Below are positions 1 through 11,757 of a stretch of 64,000 nt of DNA, in pieces. Where the stretch lies: NCBI RefSeq assembly GCF_000247695.1, contig NW_004624781.1, positions 12,569,468 to 12,633,467 of the forward strand. The letters are read 5' to 3'. Under the pieces are notes generated by a model, which ran no database searches, was not told where the DNA came from, and saw only the letters and a list, made by a program, of their open reading frames with translations. Made by a program: the position numbers and the translations under genes. The stretch is from Heterocephalus glaber (Eukaryota; Chordata; Mammalia; Rodentia; Bathyergidae). The stretch's first letter is position 1, and each line of letters opens with the position of its first letter.

Positions 1-312
1 TACCATGTGTACAGGGCTCCTGGCTCCACAAACACTAAAGAATGAAGTTGCAAACCACAGAGGTTAGGAGAGATTTTTTGAAATAAGGACAAGGACAATA
101 GCTCCTGGATTTCCACAGGGTCCTGAATGGGGACCCTCTCAATTTAGGACTACTTATAGACAAGTAGGGTACAGGAATTGCTAAATTGTTTTGTGAACAC
201 CTATCACTGGGATCTCTGAGGAGTTTAAAAAAGCCAACAGGAACTCATACTCTCTAGCCGAGTCCTTTCACGTAGTGTTCACAGTAAACTGAAATCTTAG
301 AAAGACTAGCTA

Positions 313-410
313 GGGCCAGAGATGTAGCTCAGTGGTGCAGCGCCTGACTGACAAGCACAGGGCCCTGAGTTTGATTCCTGGTACCAAAAACAAAGGAAAG
401 AAAGAAAGAA
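313..410 (+). mobile_element. ID-type SINE
   Basis: tRNA-like head with A box (TAGCTCAGTGG) and B box, ending GGTACC then an A-rich tail that has expanded to GAAA units. Confidence 0.9.
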
Positions 411-1826
411 CTAGTTATTTTACATTATAATAACCTCAAAAGGCCTAAGGAGGGGGTGGGCTGCATTTGATGTCAGAGGAAATTCATTGTATTTTAAATT
501 CTTCAAAATTCAGGAGTTCTGTAGGACATTCCACATTGCCGAGATATGTTCGTTCCCGATCAAAGTTGCAATCTAGTCCTAACTTTGACCACTATGGCAG
601 GCCACCCACTCGCTCAGCCCCTTTCTCAAGCCGCCTTCCTCATAAGCTCAATAAACTATTCTCTATAGTAGGGGATTTATAAATATTTTTGACTGAATCC
701 TGGCCAGGGAGGCTAGAATCATAGGTTGAACTACTTTAGTTAGTTATCTGCCCAAAGGAAAGACCGGGAAAACTTGAGTGAGCAGGTGCCCCATCCAACC
801 CCGGAGGTGCTTTTTAAAATTCAGTGGGTATGTGCGCATGTTTAATAAGAGGAGAAAGGGTGCTGGCCCAAATTATTCACGTGACAAGAGTTCACAGGCA
901 GACAAGTCAGTTTCAAGCTGTCAGGGTCACCGGGTCCTCCCTCCAGAAGGGAGATGGAGGAACATGTCCACGCCTTCTGATCCTGGAATATCCATACAGC
1001 ATGAGAGGTAATCCAGATATGAAGGGGATAAAGAAGCAAGGTTAATCATTTACTCTGTGCTTACGATAAAGGCATTAGCAGAACAGACTCTGGGGAGACA
1101 GCTGGGATTTGGCTGTGTAGATGGGGGCAGAGCAGAAGTCGTGGCTCCTGTCCTCTGATCAGGTCTGGGCTCTGGCTCCCCCGCATCAGCATTGCCTGAG
1201 ACTTGCCCGCATCTACCCAGCGGAGCAGGCTGGGCCCGAGGTTGGATTTGTCTGATCCACAGAAAAGTAGATGGTGGGAAATGAGCAAAGGAACACTCAG
1301 GTGCCATTAGTGTCATTAACAAGTGACTTTCTCACATCCGGTCACTGCCTGCGGGACAGGACCCCACCCACCCATGTGAGTCAAGAGGCAGAGGGCGGCT
1401 GACATTCCCCACACCCCAGAGGACCCCAGGAGCTCACCTTCAACACAGCGCACCCGGCACCTGTGTGGCCAGGTCACCGGGGAGGGAGAAGAGAGAGCAC
1501 ATTTGCTCAGGGAAGGGCCGTGTCGTGGCGCCCTTCCCCGCTGACCCGCACCTTCTCCGTGCCCCTTCTGCACCCTCTCACCCTGCTGCCGCCTCAGGGC
1601 CCTGGCGTCTTCTGCCCCTCTGGAGCCCCTCTCTCGAGACAGTGACCAGCACAGCACAGCACGCGACACCTCTGAGCTGCAGGGTGTCACAGAAAAAAAA
1701 GAACAAAAGCATTCTATTTCTTTTGGGCACTTCCACTCTTGGAGTTGAGCAAATTGATATTCATTCTTTTCACTTATTTGCTTACTTATAGGCAATCTTT
1801 TTTTAATTTCTTTTTTTTTCTTTTGT
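411..1826. other. Intergenic, no gene recognised
   Basis: Single-copy-looking DNA. A TCAATAAAC motif near 650 resembles an LTR polyadenylation signal but no boundaries are visible. The part from 1,440 to 1,660 is GC-rich with short overlapping open frames on both strands and no protein similarity I recognise. Confidence 0.5.
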
Positions 1827-1883
1827 TGTGGTATTGGGAACTGAACTCAGGGTCCCATACTGAGTTATGTCTCCAACCCTTAT

Positions 1884-1885
1884 TT

Positions 1886-1949
<64 letters not shown>

Positions 1950-2078
1950 TCCTTCCTTCCTTCCTTCCTTCCTTCCNNNNNNNNNNNNNNNNNNNNNNNN
2001 NNNNNNNNNNNNNNNNNNNNNNNNNNNNNNNNNNNNNNNNNNNNNNNNNNNNNNNNNNNNNNNNNNNNNNNNNNNNTT

Positions 2079-2126
<48 letters not shown>

Positions 2127-2185
2127 TCCTTCCTTCCTTCCTTCCTTCCTTCCTTCCTTCCTTCTTTCTTTCTTTCCTTCTTTTT
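1884..2185. repeat. CTTT/CCTT microsatellite
   Basis: Long TTTC array turning into TTCC, then the N gap, then the same order again. The repeated TTTC-to-TTCC order on both sides suggests the real array is longer or duplicated. Confidence 0.95.
1977..2076. other. Assembly gap (100 N)
   Basis: Exactly 100 N within a CTTT/CCTT microsatellite; the round number suggests a placeholder of unknown true length. Confidence 0.97.
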
Positions 2186-2353
2186 AATTTATTTTGAGAG
2201 AGGATCTCACTAAGTTACCCACATTGGCCTCAAATTTAGGATCTTCTTCCTCAGCACTCCAAGTACCCGGGATTATGGGTGTATGCCACCACATCTACCT
2301 TCTAGTTTTTTAAATTCCATGGGTATTTTAATTAAATTCCCATTTTAAGATAA

Positions 2354-2462
2354 ATTTGGGGTTGGGTGCAGTAGTACATGCTTGTGATCCTAGCTATTCA
2401 GGAGGCTGAGATAAGAGGATCACAAGTTTAAAATGGGAAATTGAGTGAAATCCTGTCTTGAA
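2354..2462 (+). mobile_element. B1-type SINE, diverged
   Basis: GGTTGGGTGCAGTAGTACAT head and AGGAGGCTGAGATAAGAGGA core; AAT-repeat tail. Confidence 0.8.
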
Positions 2463-2553
2463 ATAATAGTAGTAATAATAAAGACAACAACAAAGGATTA
2501 GAGACAGGCTACAAAATGGATCAGGAATATGACTATTTAAAAGTACATAATGG

Positions 2554-2640
2554 GGGCTAGGGATTTAGCTCAGTGGTTTTGCCACCTGTTGCACAAGTGC
2601 AAGGACCCGAGTTTGATCCCCGGGTACCAAAAAAAAAAAA
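2554..2640 (+). mobile_element. ID-type SINE
   Basis: Close to the local consensus. Flanked by AAAAGTACATA duplications at about 2,540 and 2,652. Confidence 0.93.
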
Positions 2641-2707
2641 ATGCAAAAAATAAAAGTACATACTAAAAAAATTTAAAAATAAAAAAATAAAACAAAAGTA
2701 CATACTG

Positions 2708-2848
2708 CTGGGTGTGGTGACACACATCCATAATCCCAGCACTTAGGAGGCTGAGGCAGGAGGATCACTGGAAGTTCAAGGCCAGCCTAGGCTACATAGT
2801 GAGTTCAAGGTTAGCCTGGACAAGATGGTGAGACCCTGTCTCAAAAAA
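2708..2848 (+). mobile_element. B1 SINE with internal duplication
   Basis: Full B1 with the GCCAGCCTAGGCTACATAGT segment repeated in altered form (TTAGCCTGGACAAGATGGTG). It sits after a further copy of AAAGTACATAC, so two SINEs entered the same few bases. Confidence 0.9.
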
Positions 2849-3004
2849 ATTTAAAAATAAAATAATAATAATAAACTGCATACCAAGGTTTACATCCTCC
2901 AGAAAGAGGGCCATAGACTCAGCTCTAAATTTTCTAATTGAGAAAAAAAAACCAAAACATGAATAACATAAATCCCAGGGTCGATTTGATTCAAAAAATA
3001 AATA

Positions 3005-3102
3005 GAGCTGGGGATTTAGCTCAGTGGTTCTGCCGCTTGCCTTGAAAGTACAAGGTCCTGAGTTTGATCCCCAGTACCAAATAAATAAATAAATAAATAA
3101 AA
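3005..3102 (+). mobile_element. ID-type SINE
   Basis: Consensus head, TGCCGCTTGCCTTGAAAGTA middle, and an AAAT-repeat tail. Confidence 0.92.
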
Positions 3103-3519
3103 CTGAGAAACACATTCCTGACCCGACACCAATGTGAGTGAGAGAAATTTCTCCTTTAGGTAGAATGTAATGAGTGATGTCTCACCCATATCATCAGGGT
3201 GGGCACAAAGGGAGGTTTTGCTGAGCTTCTTCCCTGAGAGCCCTCAAAGAAAGCCAGCAGCCCCCATCCAGGAAGGCCTTTGCTGGTAACAATTCCGGGA
3301 AGAGCAGGCCAGACTCCAGCTGCCCAGCTCACTGGCCAACCAAGCCAGCAACCACAGACAGGCTGGTCCAGCTGGGCTCATCTGTGGGTCACTGCTGCTG
3401 TTTTAGAGTTGATGACTTTAGACCCGACTCTCCACCCTCTATTGTTGCCAGTCCAACCACCCTTCCTCACCTGCCTAACTCATTCCTGAGGCCCTGTGCT
3501 GCTGGAGACTCCTCCATTC

Positions 3520-3960
3520 ATCTACTCCGACAACAGATACTTTGGGGCATCTTTTATTGCCTGGCACTATTCCCCATGAGGAAACAAACAAACAATATAT
3601 TCTAGCTCAGCAAGCTGAAATTCTAGTGGGAGGAAACCGGAAATGGACAATTAAGTAATATGGTACATCTGATGGATGGGGCTGCAGAAAGTCAAGCCAG
3701 AAAGGTCGAAAAATTGCCAAGGGAGGAAATTGCTCCACAGTCAGGAAGTCTTCAGTAGAAAGTAGCATTTGAATAATGACCTAGAAGAAATAGAGAAGCC
3801 ATGTGGATATCTGGGGAAGTGCATGTGCAAAGGCCCTGAGGTAGAAAACTGCTTGCCTTGTTGGAAGAAAAGTAGCCAATTAACATGGCCACAGCAAAAA
3901 GCAATGGGGAGTGAAGAAGTGCTAAGAAGTCACTTTTGGACTCCTGCCACCCGGTAGAGA
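3520..3960 (+). mobile_element. Ancient repeat, L2-like
   Basis: Contains the widely dispersed phrase GTGCAAAGGCCCTGAGG, preceded by AGTCTTCAGTAGAAAGTAGC. A second diverged copy lies near 36,440. Family assignment is tentative. Confidence 0.4.
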
Positions 3961-4354
3961 GAGGAAAATGTCTCCCTCCCTAGCCAGGTTGCTCCAGGAA
4001 GGTGTTCAGTCAGCAAATGCGACAGCTCTTTCATCTCAGCCTTTCGGTTCCGGGTGCTGTGGGACACATGGCTCTAAGCATAGCTACTTCCTCATGAGCC
4101 CTCCAAGACAAACTAGTGGCCAAACCCAAAGCTGCCTGGAATCAATGACAGGCTTCCTGGGATTTTGATAATCGGCCAAAAAGTGATTAGATGTCAAGGG
4201 GCCTTGACCACAGTGAGGACTTGGAGAACAACAGCCCTTTCTTCTGGCCCAAAGGTGAGCGTTTCTTGTCCTAGCAGTGAGTGCACCTACCCAGGGAGGG
4301 CCTCACAGGTAGCCCACGTCTCAGAGAAGAATCCAGTGGGGAAGCTTCTATGTG

Positions 4355-4578
4355 TTTTTTTTTCTTTTTTGGAAAAACTCGCTACGTAGGGCCGGGGATT
4401 TAGCTCAGTGGTTTCGCCGCCTGCTACGCAAGTGCAAGGACCCAAGTTCAATCCCTGGTACCAAAAAAAAAAAAGAAAAACTCACTACATAGCCCAAGCT
4501 GTCCTGGAACTCATGCTCCTCCTGCCTCAGCCTCCTGAGCGCTAGGATTACAGATGTGCACCACCACGCCCAGCCCAG
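4355..4578 (-). mobile_element. B1 SINE, interrupted
   Basis: Minus-strand B1: body at 4,475-4,578, T-rich tail remnant at 4,355-4,388, with the ID element between. Confidence 0.88.
4389..4474 (+). mobile_element. ID-type SINE inserted in a B1
   Basis: Flanked by AAAAACTCGCTACGTAG and AAAAACTCACTACATAG, an imperfect duplication of B1 sequence, so this insertion post-dates the B1 at 4,475-4,578. Confidence 0.93.
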
Positions 4579-5791
4579 CATGGAATGGAAGAGAGGCCCA
4601 GGCACCCTGGCTCTGCCATCCCTGGGTCAGTACCTGAGGCAGCTCCCGCCTCTGTGAGCCACATTCATCTCTGAAGTTGGGGGCTTGCAGGATTAAAAAA
4701 GCGTCAGCGGGGCAGGTGGAACCTTCTTGCCGATTCAATCAGTTTGCATCTAAGGAAGACCAAGTGGGTCCCGGCCCATCCCTCCCAGCCACCCTTGTCC
4801 ACACATGGTCCTGACCCAAACATGCCCCAGCCAAGGAGGAAACTGGGAGACTCCCACAGTGGACAGCGGGGCAGAGGCCACCCCCGAGGGCCCAGCCCAG
4901 CTCAGTCCTCAGCGCACCCAGATGGCTGGAAACTTGGTGGAAATCGTTCTCAGAATGTTTCCCTTCACCAAATAAAAGACATGGTGACCTGAAAGGGCTT
5001 CACACTCTAAGAAAATGAGGAAGAGGAAATAGGAAATTCCTTTATGGAACAGAAGAATTCCCTGGGTGTTTAATAGGCAAAGGAAGTATGGCTATGTAGA
5101 AAGCGAGTCAAGGACAGGGAGAAATTCGGTGGCCTCCATCCATGTGGACAGCGAGGTCTCTACCAGCTGGGGAGGCCAGGGTGACACAGGCACAGAGAGG
5201 ACCCGAGGCTCCTAAAGTGCAGAGCCAGGTCACTGATGCCTGGGAGCCACCAGGCCCAAGCTCTTTGGGGCCTCCTTGCAATGCACCCCCACTTCTGGAA
5301 ATAAATTGTTCAAGTCTTCCTCCTCCAGGACGTCTCAGTGCTTCCATAGCCCACAACCTGCAGTCTGCGTCCCCTGGTGGCTGCTGGAGGACACCTGCTC
5401 ACTCATCATAGCCATGCTCTTCTGCTCAGCCATCGCTGCCTCAGAAGCCAGACGGCACAAGGGCCCTGCGGGCTCCCCTGGGCTCACTCAGGGTGTCCAG
5501 GGTTGGCTTGTGTCATCTTCAGTCCTAGACCCCAGCCATTGGCTGCCCTCAAACCCAAGTCCAGATGCACCGACCTTGGCCCTGCAGGCACTGACTGTGT
5601 CCTGGTGACCGCACTGGCCTGACTTCACCCGTACCAACTCAGAGCTCAGAGCTGGAAGCGGGCATGAGGTCAGGCCTTCCTCGCAAGGCTTGGGTGCTTT
5701 CTGCCATCACTAGTGGACATAAAGCACAGCTCCCCATAGCCCTGGAGACCCCACTGCTGCTGCTGTGTCTGAGCTCTGACCTAGGGCCCCT
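4579..5791. other. Intergenic, nothing recognised
   Basis: GC-rich single-copy sequence with several short open frames on both strands, none resembling a known protein. Confidence 0.5.
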
Positions 5792-6179
5792 GAGGGCTGT
5801 GATTTGCATCTTCAGTGTCCCCCAAAAGCCATGTATAGAAGGCTTGGTCCCCAGTCCGTGGCACCATTGGGAGGTGAAGGAAGTCTAGGAAGTGGAGGAA
5901 ATTAGGTCACTGGGGCTGTGGCCTTGAAGGGGTTGTGGGGCTCCTGGCTCCTGCCCTGCTTCCTCTTTCCCTCTCCTTTTTGGCTTCTCAGGTGCCCTGA
6001 GATGAGCAGCTTCCTCTGCTCCATGCTCCCCCATGATGCTCTGTCTCACCCTAGGCCAATAGGAAAGGGCCAGGTGACCATGGACTGACACCTCGAACCG
6101 TGAGCCAAAATAAACCTTTCCTCTGCTAACCTGACCCCCCTCAGGGATTCTGTCACAGTGAGGGAATGCTGACTACCAC
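5792..6179 (+). mobile_element. MaLR LTR, MT/ORR1-like
   Basis: Ends in the characteristic block AAAATAAACCTTTCCTC, then ATTCTGTCACAGTGAGGGAA and TGCTGACTACCA. The polyadenylation signal AATAAA lies at about 6,109. No internal region on either side, so a solo LTR. Confidence 0.75.
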
Positions 6180-8090
6180 GTCCTGGAAGCACAAGAACAC
6201 AGTCCCTCCTCTCCCTCGGCTTCCCCTCTGGGGTTGGGGCACCTGTGTTTCCCTCACTGCATCCTCTCCCCCTCCTCCTTCTCACCTTCAGTTCCTCTTA
6301 CTCTGCTCGAGACACTTCCCTTCCAAATCCCCTCACCACCCCACTCCTCTTCCCTCAGCTGGTGTGGAGCTCAAGGTGCTTCTCACATTCTCCTGTGTGC
6401 AAAAGCCACCCGTCATTCACCCTGGGACCCTCAGGTCTCGGCAAGCCTGGCACATGGATCTCCCTTTCGCCTGGATTGGATCCCTGGTGTGAGTCAGAAA
6501 CAGGACTCTCACCCTAGCCCAGGCCTCCTGCCTCAGGCCCTGAGGTTTATCCACAGGGTCCCCTGTGGATGCAGTTTTCAGGGATGGCAGGGATGGCGGA
6601 GCGCTCACAACCTGGGCTGCAGGTTAGGATCCCTAGAAAACCGGGACCCAATCCCAGGGCCCCGCAGCACAGTGGACCAATCATATCACAGGATGTACGG
6701 GTGACAGGTTGGCAGTTTGAAAGCGACGCCAGGCCGGGAACTCTGCCAGAGTCTCAGGGGGTGGCCCTTAGGAAGCCGGGCTGCTCTGTGACTCTGCCAT
6801 GCCTGTCAAACCAATTCTGCCAGAAGAGAAGTTTATGAGAGGACAGTGCCGACCTGGGGACCACAAAGAGGCCAGCTCCCCGGACCTGGGCTGGAAACTT
6901 CAAGTGCCAGCCTGGGAAGCATTCGACCCCAGCAATTTCTTTGGGTCCTTCAACTCGGGGTTCAAGTTGCTAAGTCAGATCTGACCGGAGCTCAGCTTGC
7001 AGCCCTGTTAATAGCCTTTTCCCCAGGGCCACCACAAGACCAGAGAGAGCTGGCTTAAGAGAAGCCACCAGCTGTCACCCAAGAAAAGGAGGCGGTGGCT
7101 GCCCAGGGAGAAGGAGGTGTCCCTGTCGGTCCCATCCCATTTTTCATTTCTCTGATGACTGGTGACTTTGATCATCTTTCCATATTCTTGTTCCAATTGC
7201 ATAGTATTAAATTCAATCTCAGGTGATCACATATTTGCATCCTGCTTCTCTACCTTTGCCATTCTTTCTGCACCTGGTCAATTCCAAAAGTCATGAAGAT
7301 GTCCTCTTCACATATAACTTGTTTGCTGAAGAAACAATTGCGCATGTTGGGGCTGGCAAGCCATGGAGAACCTCTGCAGGTGACCCTGAACCTCATCTAC
7401 CGTCTCTGAGCGTGCGTCTCTGCTCCATAGCCCCAAGGCTAGCCCTCCTCTCATCTGCATTGTGGCTGGTTCTCTGCCCTGTAAGCAGCTATTTCTCCAA
7501 ACACATGGGCGCCTCTTTCCAAATTCACCAGTTTATTCCCAGCTATAGTGTCTGCAGGCCCAACCTGGACAGGAAGTCATCTCTGCTTTGGACAGAAATA
7601 CACAAAAGTGCCCCTTGGTTTAGGGCTTCTTCCTTCCAAGTTCAGTCTCTCCCACCTTGGGAGAAAAGACCCTTTTGGATTCCTTCCTTAAAGGAGGATG
7701 ATCTTGCCATCTCAGGGGAAGACCGGTCTGGTGTTTGCTTCTTAAGTGACCAAGTTGTGGGGAATCACGGTCATTTTACCATTGTTTCTTTAAAAGCCAC
7801 ACTGCAGCTGAGTGATGCGGCTGTAGTAGAATGTTAATTTCACACCTTGTAAGCTATGCACAAGAAATACACATATATCGTGATGGTCTAACTGCCAGTC
7901 GTGTCTTAAAGAATACCATTTCTTCCCCATCCTGATGTAACATCAAAACTCCCTCTCAGGTATAAACATTTTATTCTGATCCCCTTGATCACTAGCAATT
8001 GATCAATCTTTATGTGTTCATCAATTAATTTCATTTGGACTGTTTCAACACCAAGGGCACGGGACCCTGCACAATAGAACCACTATGACC
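6180..8090. other. Intergenic, nothing recognised
   Basis: No clear interspersed repeat. The frame open from 7,223 to 7,837 has no recognisable domain and no similarity I know, so I do not call it a gene. Confidence 0.5.
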
Positions 8091-8091
8091 T

Positions 8092-8219
8092 GGAGGGCTT
8101 GGTGGCACATGCCTGTAATCCCAGCACTCGGGAGGCTGAAGCAGGAGGATCATCGAGACCAGCCTGGGCTACATAGTGAGAGCCTCTCTCAAAAAAGCAA
8201 AAAATAAAAAATAAAATAA
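8092..8219 (+). mobile_element. B1 SINE
   Basis: CTTGGTGGCACATGCCTGTA head, GCCTGGGCTACATAGTGAGA, AAATAAAA tail. Confidence 0.92.
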
Positions 8220-8915
8220 AGCTCTCCTGGGTGATATTTCTAGACCTTCCTCCTCACATTAAAATCAAATATATAAAGCTCAGCCTTTCCCTGACTCCTC
8301 AGGCCTGTCTTGGACTCACCCACTGCGCTCTAGCAGGGTCAACGCACTCTTCACATTTCCATATTCCCCATCTATTGGGAAATTCTTTTTCCCACCTTCA
8401 TCAGCCCTCACACACCAATCACCCCTCCCAGCTGCTTCACTGTTGCCTCTGGAAAACCAAACACAGAGCTCTGCACCGCTGTTGCCTGCTTGTTGAAGGA
8501 GAGTCTGTCATTTTCCCGGGAGGCGAGGAATCCCTGGGTTTCAATCCACCTCTTTAATTCTCTCTCTCAGTCCCTTCCCAAACGACCGTAGGATAAATGT
8601 CCATGTTGCCGGGGTATCAGCTAATGTACCCCAGCCTCCCTCCCCACCAGGTCCCAGTAGACAGAAGGGCCTGCCCAGGAGTTCAGGAAATACAGACCCC
8701 AATCAGCTTTCTGCAGCTGACCTGCGACCGGCTGGCCATCCCTGACAGGATGTCTGTCTCAGTGCACTCTGACCAGGGACATCAGCCACCCGAGGGACAG
8801 AGCTGTTTCACAGAGAGGTGAAGCATGGCATTCACTATAACTGACATTTCCAGGACAATTGGGAAAGGGGTCAAGTCCCAGAAGGATGAATGAGAGCAAA
8901 TTTTATGATAGTAAC

Positions 8916-9375
8916 TGTCAGGCTTGATCTGGCCATGATCTGGTTAATGAATAATTTATTTAATCACAAGTTACAGTTTTAGCAGATATGAAACCCTCAG
9001 GGCTCAGCAAAGATATACCACTCCTTCGGGTGGCTGAAGGCCAGATGCAGGCTGTGCCATCTCTGGGCTGAGAGAACACGGAAGGGATGTTATAGAAAAG
9101 AGATGAGACTACTACAAAGTCCAGCATGACATCCCTCCAGCCCTAAGTCACTATACATCTGCCGTGACTGCCGCATGGGCCCCAATAGCAAATATGTATA
9201 AGGGACAGATGAGTCAGATCCCTTCCCAATCCCCTATAAAACACCCTGTCTCTTCTTTGTTTGCCACTGAAGGCTTTGTCGCCCTCAGTCGACCTGCACC
9301 CAGGTCAATAAAGTCTGGGCCTGGCTGCCTTCCACGAGCCTGCTGGGTGGACTCATTCCTCTGGCCTTTGTCACA
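8916..9375 (+). mobile_element. Solo ERV-type LTR
   Basis: A 460-base unit beginning TGTCAGG and ending GTCACA. It has TATAAAA at 9,235 and AATAAA at 9,307, spaced as in U3-R. The segment after it, CTGGGTGGACTCATTCCTCT, looks like a U5 end. No retroviral gene flanks it and no clean target duplication is seen. Boundaries are inferred from TG/CA ends. Confidence 0.65.
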
Positions 9376-9534
9376 GTGATTAGCGTTCCCTAGAGTTTAC
9401 TGTCCTAGCTGAAACCTTCGAACTTCAGGAAGAAGCAACCCCGCCCCATGCAAAGTTTCACCATCTGCAGTTTCTGGTTCAGTGTCAGCCTCAGTCTGAA
9501 ATATGAAATTACCAGAAATAAACGACTCCTCTTT

Positions 9535-9722
9535 TAAATAACTTTATTATAGCATGCTGTTATAATTGTTTTATTTTCTTATAATTGTTAATCCCTTACT
9601 GGTCCTAATTAATAAATTGAACTGTATTGTATGTATATATTAAAAACACCGTATATATAAGGTTCAGGCACCCAGCTGGGTCTTGGGAAGTATCCCCCGT
9701 GGATAAGGGAGCTCCTGTAATA
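9535..9722 (+). mobile_element. Tigger-type DNA transposon end
   Basis: AT-rich lead then CACCCAGCTGGGTCTTGGGA and AGTATCCCCCGTGGATAAGG followed by CTCCTGTA, typical of the terminal part of TcMar-Tigger elements. The other end was not found. Confidence 0.5.
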
Positions 9723-10037
9723 ATCATTTATCCAGCAGTATTTATTAATTGCCTATTAGCTACTGGTCTTTCTGGGCATCAGAATGTAGTTTATGTTCTG
9801 AGAGGGATCCAGGACCCTCTCAGTGTAAGCGGGGGACTTCTTTCCCCCAAGGAGCATTTTCAAGGACAAAAAGCTGAGAACAATGAACCCCAGGAGCCTT
9901 TGTTCTAAGGGCCAAGCTACTTCCACTCCTGCAGACACCTTAGAAATACTACAGGGGGTGACACAAGGGAGAGCCATCTCAGGCTGGAACCACAAAGGTG
10001 GACAGGTGCCCCTCCCTCACCCTCCCTCTTGCTATCT

Positions 10038-10220
10038 TTTTTGGGGTACAGGGGATTGCAGGGCCTTCACACTGAGCTACATCCCCACCCCTTTTTTCAT
10101 TTTTTATTTTGAGACAGGATATCTCTAAGTCACTAAGTCACTCCATTGTCCAGGCTGGGCTGGAACTTACAACCCTCCTGCCTCAGCCTCCCGGAGTGCT
10201 GAGATTACAGGCACTCCCCA
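10038..10220 (-). mobile_element. B1-ID composite SINE
   Basis: Minus strand: B1 half with CTCAGCCTCCCGGAGTGCTG in reverse, then an ID-like half with a shortened middle. Confidence 0.85.
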
Positions 10221-10404
10221 ACACCTCAGGCTCCCTCTTGCCTTTGCAGTTCTCAAGGTCTGGACAATGCAGACTGAGTTGTTTGCTGAAACAAAGCAGG
10301 GCTCAGACCCAGGGCTTCCTGCCCAGGAGCTGTGCCTATGTCAGGCTGTAACAGGAAATCCCCCTGGGCCTCGGAGTCCACCTTTCCTCCCTGAATGGCC
10401 TGGA

Positions 10405-10520
10405 CCAAACCTCTTAAGATTTCATTTTCCTATTTGTAACGTGGGAGCAGTAATTTCTTGCTTATTGGGCCATTGTCTACATTAAATGAGCTATATGGTT
10501 TGGAGTACTTAACATATAAG
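10405..10520 (+). mobile_element. MIR fragment
   Basis: TTCATTTTCCTATTTGTAAC then ACATTAAATGAGCTATA, the 3' part of MIR. Confidence 0.5.
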
Positions 10521-11323
10521 GTGTTTGATCAGAATTAGTAATGTTGGTTTCCTCTGACATTGAGAATAATAGTAACAGCTGTTGAAGCTTTGAGGCACAA
10601 GTTACAAAGCCCCATGCAATTATCAGAGCATCCTTATTAAAGATGTTTGAAGAAGAGGTGTGGGGGACAGATTCTTACAGTCTTAGCCTATTTCTCCATC
10701 TAGTGATAGATTTGTTGGTTCTGGGTTAATATTTTTTTTAAAAAAAGAGAGCTGAGATGAAGTTAAACTGAAATGATTTCTCCTTACTGAGTCTTATGAA
10801 ACCAGAGAAACACTCTCTAGCTTTTGAAATGTGTTCAAGAAACCTACAGTAAGTTATTTTTACAATACCCACCAGTAACACATAGCAGAAGTAATGTGCA
10901 CAAAAATACTTTGCCTGGAGTTTGTGACCTAGGGTCCAATAAGGGGGTCGTGCTGTGCTCCTCGATGTTTCTGGCACTTTACTCCCAAACACAGACCCTC
11001 TAGAAAAAAATTAGTTAACAGAATTGCATTCATTCATTCATTTTAGTTTTCACTGCTCAAAGACCTTAGCCTATCTGGAGCTGTTGCTTGCACCCTCTCC
11101 TGGCTGTGGGACCAGAGGCTTCCCTGCCAAGGACTGTCCTCATGTGACACAGCAGGGGCCCCGAGACACCCCATCCCCTCAGGGTCAGCATCTGGCTTCT
11201 GTGGACATTCAGAGACATTTAGGAAAATATGAGCCCAGTCTGTCTGTGGAGAGGACACACACGTGTGTATACTACAGGGGCAACAGCTGTGAAGTTCATG
11301 GACTTACTTGTGTCATTTGCATT

Positions 11324-11330
<7 letters not shown>
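10521..11330. other. Intergenic, nothing recognised
   Basis: AT-rich single-copy-looking DNA without convincing repeats or exons. Confidence 0.5.

Positions 11331-11357
<27 letters not shown>
11331..11357. repeat. CA microsatellite
   Basis: About 13 uninterrupted CA units in intergenic DNA. Confidence 0.95.
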
Positions 11358-11358
<1 letters not shown>

Positions 11359-11402
11359 GTCCCCTGATCAGCAGAGGCATGGGTTTGAAATCAGAAGAGA
11401 CA

Positions 11403-11490
11403 GGGCCGGGCATTTAGCTCAGTGGTTTCGCTGCCTGGTGTGCAAATGCAAGGATCTGAGTTCGATCCCCGATACCAAAAAAAAAAAAAA
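11403..11490 (+). mobile_element. ID-type SINE
   Basis: Flanked by GAAATCAGAAGAGACA and GAAATCAGAAGGGACA, a nearly perfect target duplication. Confidence 0.94.
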
Positions 11491-11547
11491 GAAATCAGAA
11501 GGGACACCAAAGGACATTAATTTTAAAACCGGCTTTGTCAGGGGAAA

Positions 11548-11757
11548 AAGACTCTTCTCTTTTTTTAATTTTTATTTTGTTATTAGTCCATGTTTGCAGT
11601 ACACAATGCTAACATTCCTTGTGTGGAGTCGGTCCATGTACCTAACACATCTTAATTCTTTTTTCACCCCCCCCCAAATCTTGGTCCCCTTTCTTTTTGC
11701 TAAAGATCCATCTCCTTAATGCTTATTGCCTATTTTTTATTTTGCTCTTTATTTATG
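11548..11757 (-). mobile_element. L1 3' end fragment
   Basis: T-rich start then pyrimidine-rich sequence on the plus strand, resembling the 3' UTR at 12,826-13,200. Confidence 0.55.

Larger units (their letters stand above)
1828..2301 (-). mobile_element. B1-ID composite SINE split by a microsatellite
   Basis: Read leftwards, the B1 half (2,186-2,301) comes first and the ID-like half (1,828-1,880) second. The CTTT array and assembly gap lie at the A-rich junction between them, probably expanded from it. Confidence 0.7.

Noticed and set aside
1739..2197. Phe-Leu-Ser rich open frames
   Set aside because: Translation of the CTTT array and of the N gap.
7223..7837. Open frame of 204 codons
   Set aside because: No domain, signal or family similarity recognised, and no splice or promoter support; long chance frames occur in GC-rich DNA.
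8916..9375. Possible intact endogenous retrovirus
   Set aside because: Only an LTR-like unit is present; no gag, pol or env sequence was seen on either side.
11024..11719. Open frame of 231 codons
   Set aside because: It runs through a CA microsatellite, an ID SINE and poly-A; the translation is repeat-derived.
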